Below are positions 53,192 to 64,000 of a stretch of DNA of 64,000 nucleotides, piece by piece (position 1 is the stretch's first letter; each line of letters opens with the position of its first letter). Source of the stretch: Adineta vaga (taxonomy: Eukaryota; Rotifera). The DNA lies in NCBI GenBank assembly GCA_021613535.1, contig CP075493.1, forward strand, positions 15,438,001-15,502,000, read 5' to 3'. A program made the translations under genes and the position numbers. The notes below the pieces were generated by a model. That model saw only the letters and a list, made by a program, of their open reading frames with translations. It was not told the DNA's origin and searched no databases.

Positions 53192-55834
53192 TTAGATATA
53201 TATAAACCAAAATCCGATAAAGAATAAGATGAATTGAATTGGAAATAATCTTTGTTGATATGCACTATTATTTATGATTATCGGTGTTGGTGATGTCGGT
53301 GGTCGTTGATAATCAGTTTGATTAGTAAGAGGAATATCAGCTTGTTGAATATAAACAAAAACTGTCTGATCATATTCGTAATCACGTGAAGAAATACTAA
53401 AAATAACTGAATCAGTTATCATGGTAGAATTTAAAAAGATTTCATTAAGTTTGATTGTGTTAATTTCAATTGTATCACTTCGATTATTCATTGCATCTAT
53501 GTCATAAGCTTGTAGAATACCATTCGTTGGTAAAAGATTTAATGCGTCGCCAACACGTAGAGCAACTCTTAATTGAGTTTGACCATGATTATAAATTGTA
53601 TAATTCATACGTAATGTTTCATTGACAATAACAGTATATGGTTGATTATCGATACTTAATGAAATTGATGTGGGTGATATGAGTTGTTTTTCTTGTGTTT
53701 GAATAGTTGTATTATCTTGTAATTGAGCAAATGTACTGAGATGAAAATTTGCATTGGGAATTTCAATTCGAGATAGAAAACCAGAAGGTGTTGTTTGAAT
53801 AGGTGTTAAGACTTTTAATATTTTCGATCCATCAGTAGCATCGATCAAATGTACACGACCTGTTGCAACATTCGATGGTAAATTTTCACAAACTGTTAAA
53901 ACAAATACATCTTCTTCGCCTTGAATTGGTTGACCGGTTAGTGAAACAAAACTAACATTTGACGAGGAACCAATAATTTGTTTTTGTAGAGTTGACATGC
54001 AAGATACTTCACTAACAGCATTTAATTGTACATTATGATCAACATTCATGCGTGAAATAATTTTCCATTCTCCTATACTTTTCTCTTCAATGGGCACTGT
54101 ATAAATGAGAATATAAGGAGTTTGAGATGTTGGTCGTGGAGAAAAGATTTCACCAGCAGGTTCAATTAAAAAGAAACTCGCTGCTGACAAGGCTCTACTG
54201 GATGTTACCTCAATACGTAATGATTTTATCGAAGAATCAACATTAAATGTAAAATTGCTATTAAATCCTCGTGCAAGCATTATAGTTCTCTGTTTGCTCA
54301 TATCAAGACGATCAATAATATAATCTTTTGTTGCATTAAGTGATTGAGAATTGACACCCATAATTACTCCACCAGTAATTGACGATAGGTCATAACCATC
54401 ATGAATAGTTAAATCTTCAATTACATCCGGCACTTTTGGTGATACGTGACCTATCTGATGTTGTCGAAAACTACTTTTAGCATAGAATAATGTTACTGTA
54501 ACACGTTTTTCTTTTGCAAGTTGTATTGCTTCACTTTTTAAATAAGCATCTTTTGCTGGTGCATCGGTAAAAGCGTACAGAGAAGAATCACTTTCACAAG
54601 CTCTCAAAGCCTCTAAAATGCCATGGTAATATAGTTCAGGTATATCGTCACCGCCATCAGCTGAGAGTTTACTAATTTCATCTCTGAATTCTTGAGGACT
54701 CAGACTTATAGTCAATGGACCCCAATGTGGATCATTGAAAGGTGATAGAATATAATTAACTGGTTTGTATTCCAAAGTCTGATAGATATCAACAATACCA
54801 ATAGCTATTTGTTTGGCCATAGCAATATAAGCTCCCATACTTCCAGTTGTGTCCATAACAATAATTAAACTATTTGATGATAAATTACGTTGATTATCTG
54901 CTAAGCCAAGAAATTGTCCAAAAGGCTCATTACCAATTGTTTTCCAGAATTCGTGAAATATTTGTTTCGTAGCATCATATGCTACAGATGCTGCCGTTTT
55001 ATGTAAATGGCCATGATCAGATGTTAATGTATCCTTATTAATACCGCCTCCTCGAGCATCTGCACTGGTAGTAGTATCTGTCGCTCCTCCATGACTACAT
55101 TTTCCGAAAGGTTTTGGACTACCAAATAATGAACCGAGACCTTTTAGATTAAAATATCCACTGGTCAACACATTATCTCGAATGATAGCTGGAACAATAT
55201 TTGTTCGACATGATTCACCCTCACAATCGACACATGTTCGCATGTTTTTCGGAGCATATTTACCTAAAACTTCATATTTTCCGATACCTTTATTCGGTAC
55301 GCGATGACCGATTTCAATCCAATTCGAATGACTATAAAAATCTTGAACAGTGTGTAACGAACTACCGAACGATTCTCTTGCTTTTTTATAATCTTTCATA
55401 TTTATACTTGATATTGCTGCATCTAGTCGTTGTGATATCAGCATGGCACCTTCATCAAATTGCTCACTATCAAAATGAGTTTTTTCGCTCGTCATTTCCA
55501 CAAAATCTAGTTTTCTATTTGCTTCAGCAACGCTTTCAATCGCTGATTTTAATTTTTTCTTCTCTATCTTCAATCTATCCAATTCCGTATTGATGGCTTT
55601 ATAGATAGGATTTGCATCACATCGCCCATATTGAACATTTATGATGGATTGTATCGAGGTTATACCGTAAACCGTTTTGAGATATTCTGCAGCCATCTCA
55701 AGACCAGCACATTCACTCATGGAATAATGAGTTGAATCTTCTGTGGAAACAAAGTTGCTGGTCCATCCAGCTTCAAAACTGTGTATACCAGGGCAGAATA
55801 AAAGGGCAAAGAACGATATCCATATCACGATCAT
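53192..55834 (-). CDS. VWA7-like secreted von Willebrand A protein
   Basis: An 880-residue single exon; the real start is probably ATG 55834, since the longer frame begins with TTG. A signal peptide (IVIWISFFALLFCPGIHS) is followed by ~300 residues with HTVQDFYSHSNW and CVDCEGESC motifs seen in VWA7/hemicentin-like proteins. A VWA domain starts near residue 320 with a MIDAS-like DTTGSMG (~326), for metal-dependent ligand binding. Immunoglobulin-like strand-rich regions follow, with many N-glycosylation sites. The C-terminus ends in a hydrophobic helix (QFILFFIGFWFIYI), which suggests a GPI anchor or membrane tail. Extracellular adhesion or matrix roles are known for the class. The frame is intact. 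Confidence 0.87.
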   Translation of the reverse strand: MIVIWISFFALLFCPGIHSFEAGWTSNFVSTEDSTHYSMSECAGLEMAAEYLKTVYGITSIQSIINVQYGRCDANPIYKAINTELDRLKIEKKKLKSAIESVAEANRKLDFVEMTSEKTHFDSEQFDEGAMLISQRLDAAISSINMKDYKKARESFGSSLHTVQDFYSHSNWIEIGHRVPNKGIGKYEVLGKYAPKNMRTCVDCEGESCRTNIVPAIIRDNVLTSGYFNLKGLGSLFGSPKPFGKCSHGGATDTTTSADARGGGINKDTLTSDHGHLHKTAASVAYDATKQIFHEFWKTIGNEPFGQFLGLADNQRNLSSNSLIIVMDTTGSMGAYIAMAKQIAIGIVDIYQTLEYKPVNYILSPFNDPHWGPLTISLSPQEFRDEISKLSADGGDDIPELYYHGILEALRACESDSSLYAFTDAPAKDAYLKSEAIQLAKEKRVTVTLFYAKSSFRQHQIGHVSPKVPDVIEDLTIHDGYDLSSITGGVIMGVNSQSLNATKDYIIDRLDMSKQRTIMLARGFNSNFTFNVDSSIKSLRIEVTSSRALSAASFFLIEPAGEIFSPRPTSQTPYILIYTVPIEEKSIGEWKIISRMNVDHNVQLNAVSEVSCMSTLQKQIIGSSSNVSFVSLTGQPIQGEEDVFVLTVCENLPSNVATGRVHLIDATDGSKILKVLTPIQTTPSGFLSRIEIPNANFHLSTFAQLQDNTTIQTQEKQLISPTSISLSIDNQPYTVIVNETLRMNYTIYNHGQTQLRVALRVGDALNLLPTNGILQAYDIDAMNNRSDTIEINTIKLNEIFLNSTMITDSVIFSISSRDYEYDQTVFVYIQQADIPLTNQTDYQRPPTSPTPIIINNSAYQQRLFPIQFILFFIGFWFIYI

Positions 55835-56375
55835 GATGAGTTTCAAAAGAAATAATATTCTGCTGCATTGTCTCCCTGTTTTATATAGAAACTTTAATTT
55901 TTATCAAATCTCACAAAAATAACAAGAAAAAAAAACAATAGATAAAGAAAATAGGGTATGTTTATTCTTATCGTACTGTTGGTTTTTACCTTTTTAGATG
56001 AATCGATAACAGATTTCGCCGAATGCATATCAAAAGACAAATCTTGAATTTATGTCCATAAATGTAGTTTTCTGCGATTTTGTGTCTCATCAACAAAGTG
56101 TTCTAGTGATTTGCATTAATATTTTTGTCATAAGACATGAGCGAAAACGACATCATTGAAAGAATCAGATCGTCGAAATACATATCTGTTGACCAGTTTA
56201 GACCCACACCTACGTCTTTATAGGCGTTTTCTTTAGCTAGGTGTAACAGAAGATGTGACTATCACGCCCACGTCCTCAATGAGTAATTCGTTTTCTTATT
56301 TATTTTGATGACGACAAAGTAGTTGATTCATAATTACACATCATAAGATATACAGGTTGATAGATAAAAATTGTG
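55835..56375. other. Divergent intergenic region
   Basis: AT-rich, with a degenerate, partly duplicated TGTGGG-type patch (56201-56280). Confidence 0.45.
56201..56280. repeat. TGTGGG-type patch, rearranged
   Basis: GACCCACACCTACGTC (right-arm type) at 56201-56216 is followed by TAGGTGTAACAGAAGATGTGAC and CACGCCCACGTCCTCAA. It looks like two partial copies. Confidence 0.45.
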
Positions 56376-56488
56376 TATGGTTGACTGAATTTCGTGTCTT
56401 TTCTATCGATATTTCTACTTATAAACAAAGGTAAAATATCGCTTCTTCTCGTTCTTAATTTTACTCTTCGAATAATATACAAAACAAA
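56376..56488 (+). promoter_or_regulatory. Conserved upstream region of Gly/Tyr-rich gene B
   Basis: Counterpart of 48047-48190; the same blocks lie in the same order up to the ATG, without the 29-base segment of copy A. Confidence 0.7.
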
Positions 56489-56782
56489 ATGTACGGTGGA
56501 TATGGATATGGAGGATATCCTCCAAGTTATGGTGCACCATTTTCAGAAGCGAGAAGTGATGCATGGATTAATGCAAATATTCCTGGAGGAGTTAATAGTA
56601 AATATTAAAGATTTTTTATCAGAAAAACAAAGTATAAATGAATCTTGTCGATTTTAGGTGTTTTAGGTGAACGATTAGATAACTTCATGGGTGGAAATAC
56701 AAATCCAACATATGGTCAAATATATGGTGGTGAACTAGGAGTTAACGGTTATGGTGGTGGATATGGTTATTCAAGATGGTAA
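56489..56782 (+). CDS. Small Gly/Tyr-rich protein B, two exons
   Basis: Exons 56489-56597 and 56658-56782 join in phase 1 across a 60-nt GT-AG intron, giving 77 residues. Compared with copy A it differs mainly in the Gly/Tyr head (GGYGYGGYPPSYG) and a few substitutions (Ala to Val after the junction, Ala-Pro to Glu-Leu near the end). The core SDAWINANIPGGVNS and LGERLDNFMGGNTNP is preserved. Protein-level conservation, a shared intron and shared upstream DNA indicate a functional paralogue pair. The intron contents differ more than the exons, as expected under purifying selection. Function unknown. Confidence 0.82.
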
Positions 56783-57302
56783 TCAACAATTCTATTCATT
56801 CGAACTGTTGTTTTCCTCTTCTGATAAATGTTAATATTAATATATGAATAACTAACAAACGATTTTCAAACTATAATCTACAGTCTCATAGTAACATTCT
56901 AGTTATAAAAGATTGTTGAGGGTGGTGTGGGTGTTAGTATGTGCGGCAACTGATGTGTGGTCTTACAAAGTTGGATGATCGTGTTCATTGTATAAATTAC
57001 TAATACTCTAGAAATAGAATATCGTTACTAACATTCGTTAATCATCATTTAACTAAAATTATTTTAAACTTCTAAGATTCATGAAAAATCACTGAAAATA
57101 AATCTATAGAAGATGATAAAAGAATTAATAGATTCAGAATGACGTCAATTAACTCAATCATGACGTAAATATTGTCGAGTCTTATGTTGTTCCTAGCAGT
57201 TCAAAATAAAATGATTGAAATTTTCCACTTTAGTACGATATTTCTTGACATACGGATAATAAGAAAACGTTTTATGCAAAAAAAACAAGTATCTAAATAC
57301 AT
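56783..57302. other. Convergent intergenic region
   Basis: AT-rich. It contains one single TGTGGG-type arm (56916-56935) and no gene. Confidence 0.45.
56916..56935 (+). repeat. Single TGTGGG-type arm
   Basis: TTGAGGGTGGTGTGGGTGTT resembles the left arm of the family; no matching right arm was found nearby. Confidence 0.5.
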
Positions 57303-60300
57303 TTAACAAGTTTGCAAGTAAATACTTAAACTGTCAGTTCCATTATTGATCACAGCCACATCCATTTTTCCATCATGACTAAAATCAGCAAGAGCAACTG
57401 AGAATGGATGAGATCCATAAGACATTGAAAAGAAAATAATATTATCAAATGTTCCATCACCATGACCAAGGAAAACACCAAATTTATTATTATTATAATT
57501 AATAACAATGATATCAAGTTTCGTGTCATTATTAAAATTTCCAACAGCAACTGAATAAGGAGATGAAGATGAACCAGTTAAATATGTTGTTTGATTTGTA
57601 AATGAATTGTTGTCATAACCAAGAAAAATACCAATATTATCAGAACCAAAATTAGCAGTAACAAGATCTAATCGAGTATCGTTATTGAAATGACCAGTTG
57701 CGATAGAATATGGCAATGAATTTCTACCAGTTGAATATGTTATTTGATTTGTAAATGTGAAATTACCATATCCAAAAAAAATGCCAATATTATCAGTGCC
57801 TGCATTGGCTACAATAATATCTATATGCTGATCATTATTAAAATCATTAATAACAAATGATCGTGATTGAGAAGAGTTACCAGTTGAAAGTGTTGTTTGT
57901 TTTTGAAAGACCAGATTTGGATAACCAAACATGATGACTAAAGTTGCATCACCTGAATTTGCAACAACAATATCAAGTTGATTATCATTATTAAAATCAG
58001 TAATCGCTACAGAAGCTGGATTAGAACCAGTTGTATGGGTAATTTGAGTAGCAAATAAACCATTGCCATATCCTAACAAAACACTGACAAAATTATCACC
58101 AGAATTGGTAACAATTATATCTGAATAACCGTCATTGTTGAAATCACTGATGGCGACAAATATTGGAAGAATACCAACTGGAAAGATTTTTTTGTCTGAA
58201 AAAGATCCATTACCATAACCAAGGAGAACAGTTACTGTACGCTTTCCTAATGTAGCTGCAATAATGTCGACTCGTTGATCATTATTTAAATCTCCAACTG
58301 CTAATGCATATGGATTGGAATTAACTGAATATTTTACTTGTTGAGTAAAAGAACCATTTCCATAACCAAGCAAAATACCTACATTGTCAGGACCATAATT
58401 AGCAATAGCAAGATCAAGATGAGTATCATTATTGAAATCAGATACAACTACGTATCGTGGATCATCACCAGTTTGATTTCTAATTTCATTTGAGAAAGAA
58501 CCATTACCGAATCCTTGACACAGAATGATATTTTCAGTCGAAGTGATCACAACAAGATCGAATCGATTGTCTTTGTTAAAATCACTCATTGCTAGATGTA
58601 ATGTACTATAGCCAACTGAATATTTAATTGGATATGTGAAACTACCATTATCTTTTCCGAAGAATATATTGATCGTATTACTACCAGCATTACTAACAAT
58701 AATATCTAATCGATTATCGTTATTGAAATCGCCAACGACAGCAGAATTTGGACGAGTATCCGTCGAATATATCGATGGATCTGTAAAGCTTCCATTACCA
58801 TATCCAAACAGAATTCGTATATCATTCGAATCATAATTAACAACAATAATATCGATATAACTATCATTATTAATATGATCTAGGACTATATACATTGGAT
58901 TTAAACCAACGGAATATTTCTGTGCAAATGTGAAAGATCCCGTATTATATGCACTAAACATATCAATTGTATCACTATAATCATATGCAACAAGAATTTC
59001 TGATTGTTGATCATGATTAAAATCACCAGCAGAGAGAAAAAATGGAGAAGATAATGAAGGAATTTGATAAGTTTCTTGATAAATAAATGAACCTTTTCCA
59101 TTTCCAAGTAACATTCCAATTTGATTTGGACCATCAAGAGCTACAGCAATATCTAAATAATTATCATTATTAAAATTACCCATGGTAATTGATGATGGTT
59201 GAGAATTTGTATCCAAATTAATCGTTATTTGATTATGAAAATTAATATTCTCATAACCAAAAAGAATACTAATATCATCAGTACCATAATTAGCAACAAT
59301 AATATCTAATTGAGTATCATTATTTATATCATTAATCACCATGGATCGTAATTTTACACTTCCACTCGATGCATAAGTCAATTCATTTGTAACAGTTCCT
59401 CTATTATTTTGAAGTAATATTCCTATACTATTAGTATTTGTATCTGTTAGAATCATATCCAATCGTTTATCATCATTAAAATCACCAATAGTTACAGCAT
59501 ATGAAAACATACGTGTAAAATATGACACTGCATTACTAAACAAACCATTTCCATATCCAAATAAGATATAGATATTTCTCACATTTTGACAAGCAACTAC
59601 AAGATCCAAATGTGTATCATTATTCATATCACCAATTTCTATATATGCTGGAGAACTACCAACTCCATACGTAACTTGTTTTCCAAAAGAGCCATTTCCA
59701 AAGCCCGGAAAAAAACTTACAGTTTGACTTAAATACAAAGTAACAACAACATCCATATAAGTATCGTTATTAAAATCAGAAATTACTATAAAACATGGAT
59801 AATTCCCAGTTGAATATGTCATTTGATTTGCAAAACTTCCATTACCAAATCCAAGAATAATACTAATACTGCTATCATCGTAATTGGTAACAATTAAATC
59901 AAGATAATGATCATTATTAATGTCACTTATAGCTATATATTGTGGTCCAAAGCCAGTTGTAATATGTCATACGTGGTGTAAATGAACCATCACCGTTTCC
60001 TAGAAAAATACTAACAGTATTGTTAAGATAATTGGTAACAACAATATCTAATTTAGTATCATTATTTAAATCTTTAACAGCTACAAAATATGGCGAAGAA
60101 CCCGTTGAATAAATACTTCGATTTGAAAAAGTTCCATCACCTTCTCCAAAGAATATATAAATATCATCACTATCATAATTAACAACAACTAGATCAACTT
60201 GAGTATCATGGTTAAAATCTCCGATAGCTCCAGCATATGGACTGTAACCAGTTGTATATGATATTTTATATGTAAATGATCCATCACCAGATCCAAGACT

Positions 60301-61873
60301 AATGATTATTGAATCGCTATTACTACTGATAGTTATCAGATCTAATATTTTATCATTATTTAAATCATAACTAATTATAAACCATGAAGGAGAATCAATA
60401 TTAATATATGATGGAAGTGGAAAACCTTGAAAATAACCTTTAAGAATATCAATATTTCCCGTATCATTATTAACAATAATTGCATCTAATCGATTATCTT
60501 TATTATAATCATATAAAGCAAATGATATTGATGAAAAAGATCCAGTTGAATTCATTATTCCTTCGTGAAAACTTCCATTACCATAACCAAGAAATAAACC
60601 AGTATTATTTATTCCAATATTAATAATAAATAAATCTAATCGATTATCTCCATTAAAATCATCAATACCAATTGAATATGGAGAAACAGAACCTGTTGAA
60701 TAGAATTTTTGTTTTGAGAAAGTTCCATTGCCATCATTTAACATTACACAAATCATATTTGTACCATAATTTGTCACAACAATATCAATAAATTGATCAG
60801 AATTCAAATCTCTGACAGCAATTGACGTTGGTTGAGAACCAATACCCGTTGAAATAAGTATTTGATCTTGAAATGAATTATTTTGATTAGCAAAGAATAT
60901 TCCAATATTATTTGTTCCATAATTTGCAATAATAATATCTAATTGATAATCATTATTTAAATCACCAATTGTTAATGAATATGGATAAGAATCATAACCA
61001 GTTGAAACGGTTTGTGATTTTGCATAGAATTCATTTTGATTTCCATAAAAAATAGTAAAACTATTTGTTCCATAATTAATAACAATAATATCAATGAATG
61101 TATCATTATTCATATCAATTAAATCAACTGACATTGGTCGTGATATTCCTGTTGAGATTTCTATTTGATTTTTAAATGATCCATTACCAAATCCATAGAA
61201 TATTCCAATAGAATGTGTACCATAATTAGCTACTGCAATATCCAAATGAAAGTCGTTATTCAAATCATTAACAGCAACCATTGTTGGATTTGAATTCATT
61301 CCAGTTGAATATTGAAATTGTTTGGAAAATGTTTCATCATTTAATCCCATATAAATATCAATTTGATTAACAAACCAATTTGCAATAACCATATCAATCC
61401 ACATGTCAAGATTAAAATCACCAATAGCAACATATTGTGGACCATAATTATATTCTATGGGATTTTGATTTGTTCGTGCAAAATTTAATTGACAAATTTG
61501 TACTAAAAAAGATCAATTCAAGAAAATTATTCATTTTATAAATCGAATACAAAAATAAACCTTTAGGTTTTGGTACATTAAGACAAACAATAATAATTCC
61601 AATTGTCATTAGAATAATTACAAATAGAGAAGATATCATAGTAAGAAAAAGTTGATTTGATATTTTTAAACCAAAACATTTTCTTCAAATAAAAAAGAAA
61701 AGTCAAATCAATAAGAAAAGAACAAAGACATACAAATTCCATGGTAATTCAGATAAATTAACTTCGCTTTCGTTTACGTTTTCATCATTAATAGGAATTT
61801 CTATATCACAATTATTTTCTATTTCAATAGTTTCGTTTGGTTCACAATCCAAAGATCTACTTATTGTAGTCAT
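57303..61873 (-). CDS. Giant FG-GAP/VCBS repeat type II membrane protein (one frameshift)
   Basis: Exons are 61873-61734, 61682-61561 and 61502-57303, joined by 51-nt and 58-nt GT-AG introns (phases 2 and 1). The joins give an acidic cytoplasmic N-terminus of ~50 residues, one membrane helix (SSLFVIILMTIGIIIVCL) and about 1,400 residues of FG-GAP/VCBS repeats. About 30 repeats of ~46 residues carry a GDFNNDxxLDIVVxN calcium motif and a GYGNGSF motif. In integrins and bacterial relatives such repeats form seven-bladed propellers, so four or so propellers are likely. Near 59961 a single extra base breaks the frame in the middle of a repeat; both sides otherwise continue the same repeat pattern. 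The lesion may be a sequencing error. Ligand unknown. Confidence 0.85.
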
Positions 61874-62440
61874 TTCAATCTAAATAGAAATAAAATCTTT
61901 TTTTTTTCAATTTTTATTTTCTACCTGATCCATATTGTTGTTTCCGAAAATCGAAATAAAAATATTATTATTTGATAAATCGATATTGTATTTATCTATT
62001 CTATACTGATTCATTGAAGCATAATATATTTTTTTCTTTTTCTTATCTTAAGACCAACGCACAAAATTACGTTCTTATGTTTTGTTATTCGAATAAATCG
62101 ATAAATATTTCTTTGTTATTTTTATTTTTATGTCAGCTAAATGGTGAATAATCGTCGATTTCATAATACAAAAATTTTAATAAAGTTTCTCTTTATCTTC
62201 ACATTGAAAGTTAAAAAAAAAGCATTCAGATAGTCATCGAAATTGTATCGTGATGCAATAACATGTAACTGACAGTTTTCTTTACTCTACTTGCAAAAAG
62301 TAATTTTCTCAGTTACGCTTAATTGCGCTGTAATTGATGAGCAAAATATTTAGGATGACATTTTTCAAATAAAAGAAATTTATATTCTAGATAGAAGAAT
62401 TTCTATGTACATGAAGACTATCACACAGCCTTTATAATCC
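61874..62440. other. Intergenic region
   Basis: AT-rich DNA upstream of the FG-GAP gene. No gene or palindrome was recognised. Confidence 0.45.
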
Positions 62441-62515
62441 ATATCTGTTTCAAATATTTGAATTTAGCCGTTCATTTTATCAGCAATATCAAATGATAAA
62501 CTAGTAACATGACTT
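62441..62515 (-). pseudogene. Fragment of an NHL gene (C-terminal end)
   Basis: About 75 bp match the 3' end of the NHL gene at ~46347-46440 (blocks TTTTATCAGCAA and TATCAAATG), with a ~22-bp deletion and several substitutions. It is too short and damaged to be functional. Confidence 0.7.
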
Positions 62516-62869
62516 AAACTATGACACTTTTTTCTTTATATTTACTTGCTTATAAAAAGTAAACGAGCACGTGTTTTTATTATTAACTAATGTTTTTGAT
62601 TCGATATGAGGATGATAAAAATTACCGTTTCTAGATTAATGAGAAACAAATGCGTCATTTTTATCTATTACAGAATAGTAAAATATGGTAGGCAAGTAGA
62701 GATATGTATAAATATTTTCTTTTCTTTTCCTCTGTAGACTAGGAGCATAATTACTATGAGCGTCTATAAGATTCAATACGAACAGTATTATACTAATGGA
62801 AAGGAATAGAACCTTTTCACAGCATAATTACCGTTATTATTCGGAATAAACGTAATATATTTTTCAAAA

Positions 62870-64000
62870 ATGAATCCTTATTCTTTTCTCGATCGATTAT
62901 CTGTTAAGTTATTACATTGTCGATTTTCATATTTTTGAACACATGAAATTCTATTTACTTTTTTTCATATCAGTAATTATCAACTCAATTTTCGATCAAT
63001 TCAAAAGGATCATTTTAAAATGTATTCGATCTGAACAAGTTATTATATTGATACTTTCTGATGATTATGATACATCTGGTGAATCTCAATTATTCTTTTC
63101 TCGTTTTCAAATTCAACAATTTACTCAACTACAAACTTTAACATCAAATATCAACCGTTAAGATGGATTTTTCCGAACTTATCAACAAATGGAATTTCCT
63201 ACGTTCATTCAAATTTTTTGATTTAACAGATAGAGATAGATATCGAAGTCAACTGAACATCATTCAATCTCTTGTACATGAAAGTTTGACAGAAGTTGCA
63301 CCTCGTTTAAATTGAATTCATCTAAGAGATGAAATATTTCTTCCATTCATCCCATTGCCACATCTTCGATATTTGAAACTTGAAAAATGCTACGCATATT
63401 ATATCAAGGCACTTTCTTCAATACTCAACTCAACTTCGTTTGTGTGAATATGTATTTATCGACTTTTGATCATTTCACCTCATTTCCTATTCGATTTCAC
63501 TTTAAAATCAATTGTAAGCCAATATTAATTATCATTGGTAGACAGAAATATATCGATGAATGAAATGGAACAATTCTTATCTTATCTTTCTTATTTAAAA
63601 CATTTACAACTCGAACTCAATAGTTCACAAGATGTTTTCAACTGAAATCGATTCGAATAATTATATTTCACTAATATAAATGCGCTTAAAACAAGATTAC
63701 TTATATCAGTTTCAATCGTTTCATTAATCCTTGATCTTAATCAAATAAACCATTTATCTCTTGTATCAATACATCGCATATCAATGTATATATGACTCTA
63801 TCAGATATAATGCCTAAACTTCATGAATTATTAATTCATAGTCGAGTAGATATACATACAATTAACCAATTGGTCGATGTAATGACTAAAGAATTAATTC
63901 ATCTCTTTCCAAATGTTCAACATTTATCAAGTGCATCATTTTCTATAAATTCTTTATCAAACTATACAATGTAAAGAATTGCGATCAATACGTAGAATCG
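62870..64000 (+). pseudogene. Second F-box/LRR pseudogene (runs off window)
   Basis: It is colinear with 49437-50560 at clearly high nucleotide identity (for example the AAAATGTATTCGATCTGAAC and ACTTTCTGATGATTATGATAC blocks). The F-box part has a stop after about 11 codons and an internal deletion of ~50 bp. It shares the frameshift context TTTTAAAATG with the first copy. Further stops occur near 63160, 63315 and 63445. The segment 63260-63600 retains sequence that the first copy has lost. Homology continues to the window end. Confidence 0.85.

Noticed and set aside
1-64000. tRNA or rRNA genes
   Set aside because: No cloverleaf consensus (A and B box) or rRNA-like block was recognised by eye; a covariance-model scan would be needed to be certain.

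Overview
The window looks like an arm of a bdelloid rotifer chromosome (Adineta/Rotaria-like). The evidence is AT-rich DNA, short spliceosomal introns (47-60 nt is typical here) and a gene content dominated by families that are expanded in bdelloids. These are ankyrin-repeat proteins, TPR-linked and ankyrin-linked ADP-ribosyltransferases, FG-GAP and NHL propeller proteins, F-box/LRR proteins, many 7TM receptors and a bacterial-like sugar/nucleoside kinase. No mitochondrial, bacterial or viral gene block is present. The organism assignment is an inference from gene content, not a database result.

Layout. 0-5 kb: the 3' three exons of a large ankyrin/coiled-coil gene. 5.7-11 kb: an ART-TPR gene (minus strand, broken by a two-base frameshift) diverging from an ADP-ribosylglycohydrolase, so a putative writer and eraser of ADP-ribosylation sit head to head. 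11.4-23 kb: a C39-like protein and a 7TM receptor, followed by decayed copies of both in the same order, separated by a MITE, an orphan ORF, a nested pair of inverted-repeat transposons and an intact three-exon 7TM gene. 24-29 kb: a large LDLRA/EGF-ectodomain 7TM receptor. 29.5-31.2 kb: an F-box protein. 31.8-35 kb: a receptor relic and an intact two-exon 7TM gene. 36.4-44.1 kb: a secreted orphan, a two-pass Cys-rich membrane protein, a PfkB kinase, a propeller-like protein and an alpha/beta-hydrolase pseudogene. 44.7-51 kb: an ankyrin-ART gene, an NHL membrane protein, a tiny Gly/Tyr-rich gene and an F-box pseudogene bracketed by direct repeats. 52-64 kb: an apolipoprotein-L-like protein, a VWA7-like secreted protein, a second Gly/Tyr-rich gene, a very large FG-GAP gene with one inserted base, then decayed copies of the NHL and F-box genes.

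I rebuilt introns by hand where separate reading frames joined at GT-AG (once GC-AG) boundaries with continuous domain homology. This merges the raw ORFs into multi-exon genes. Six gene models are clear pseudogenes or fragments, and two long genes (ART-TPR and FG-GAP) each carry one small frameshift that could be real or an assembly error.

The strongest unexplained pattern is a dispersed family of roughly 15-18 short palindromes of about 45-70 bp. Their arms are TGTGGG-like, and the full-length members carry a purine-rich loop related to GAAGAAGAGATAT. They occur about every 3-4 kb, always in intergenic DNA or introns and never inside a coding exon. The arms resemble the bdelloid telomeric repeat as I remember it. 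Two small Gly/Tyr-rich genes with conserved upstream DNA are the second most interesting item.
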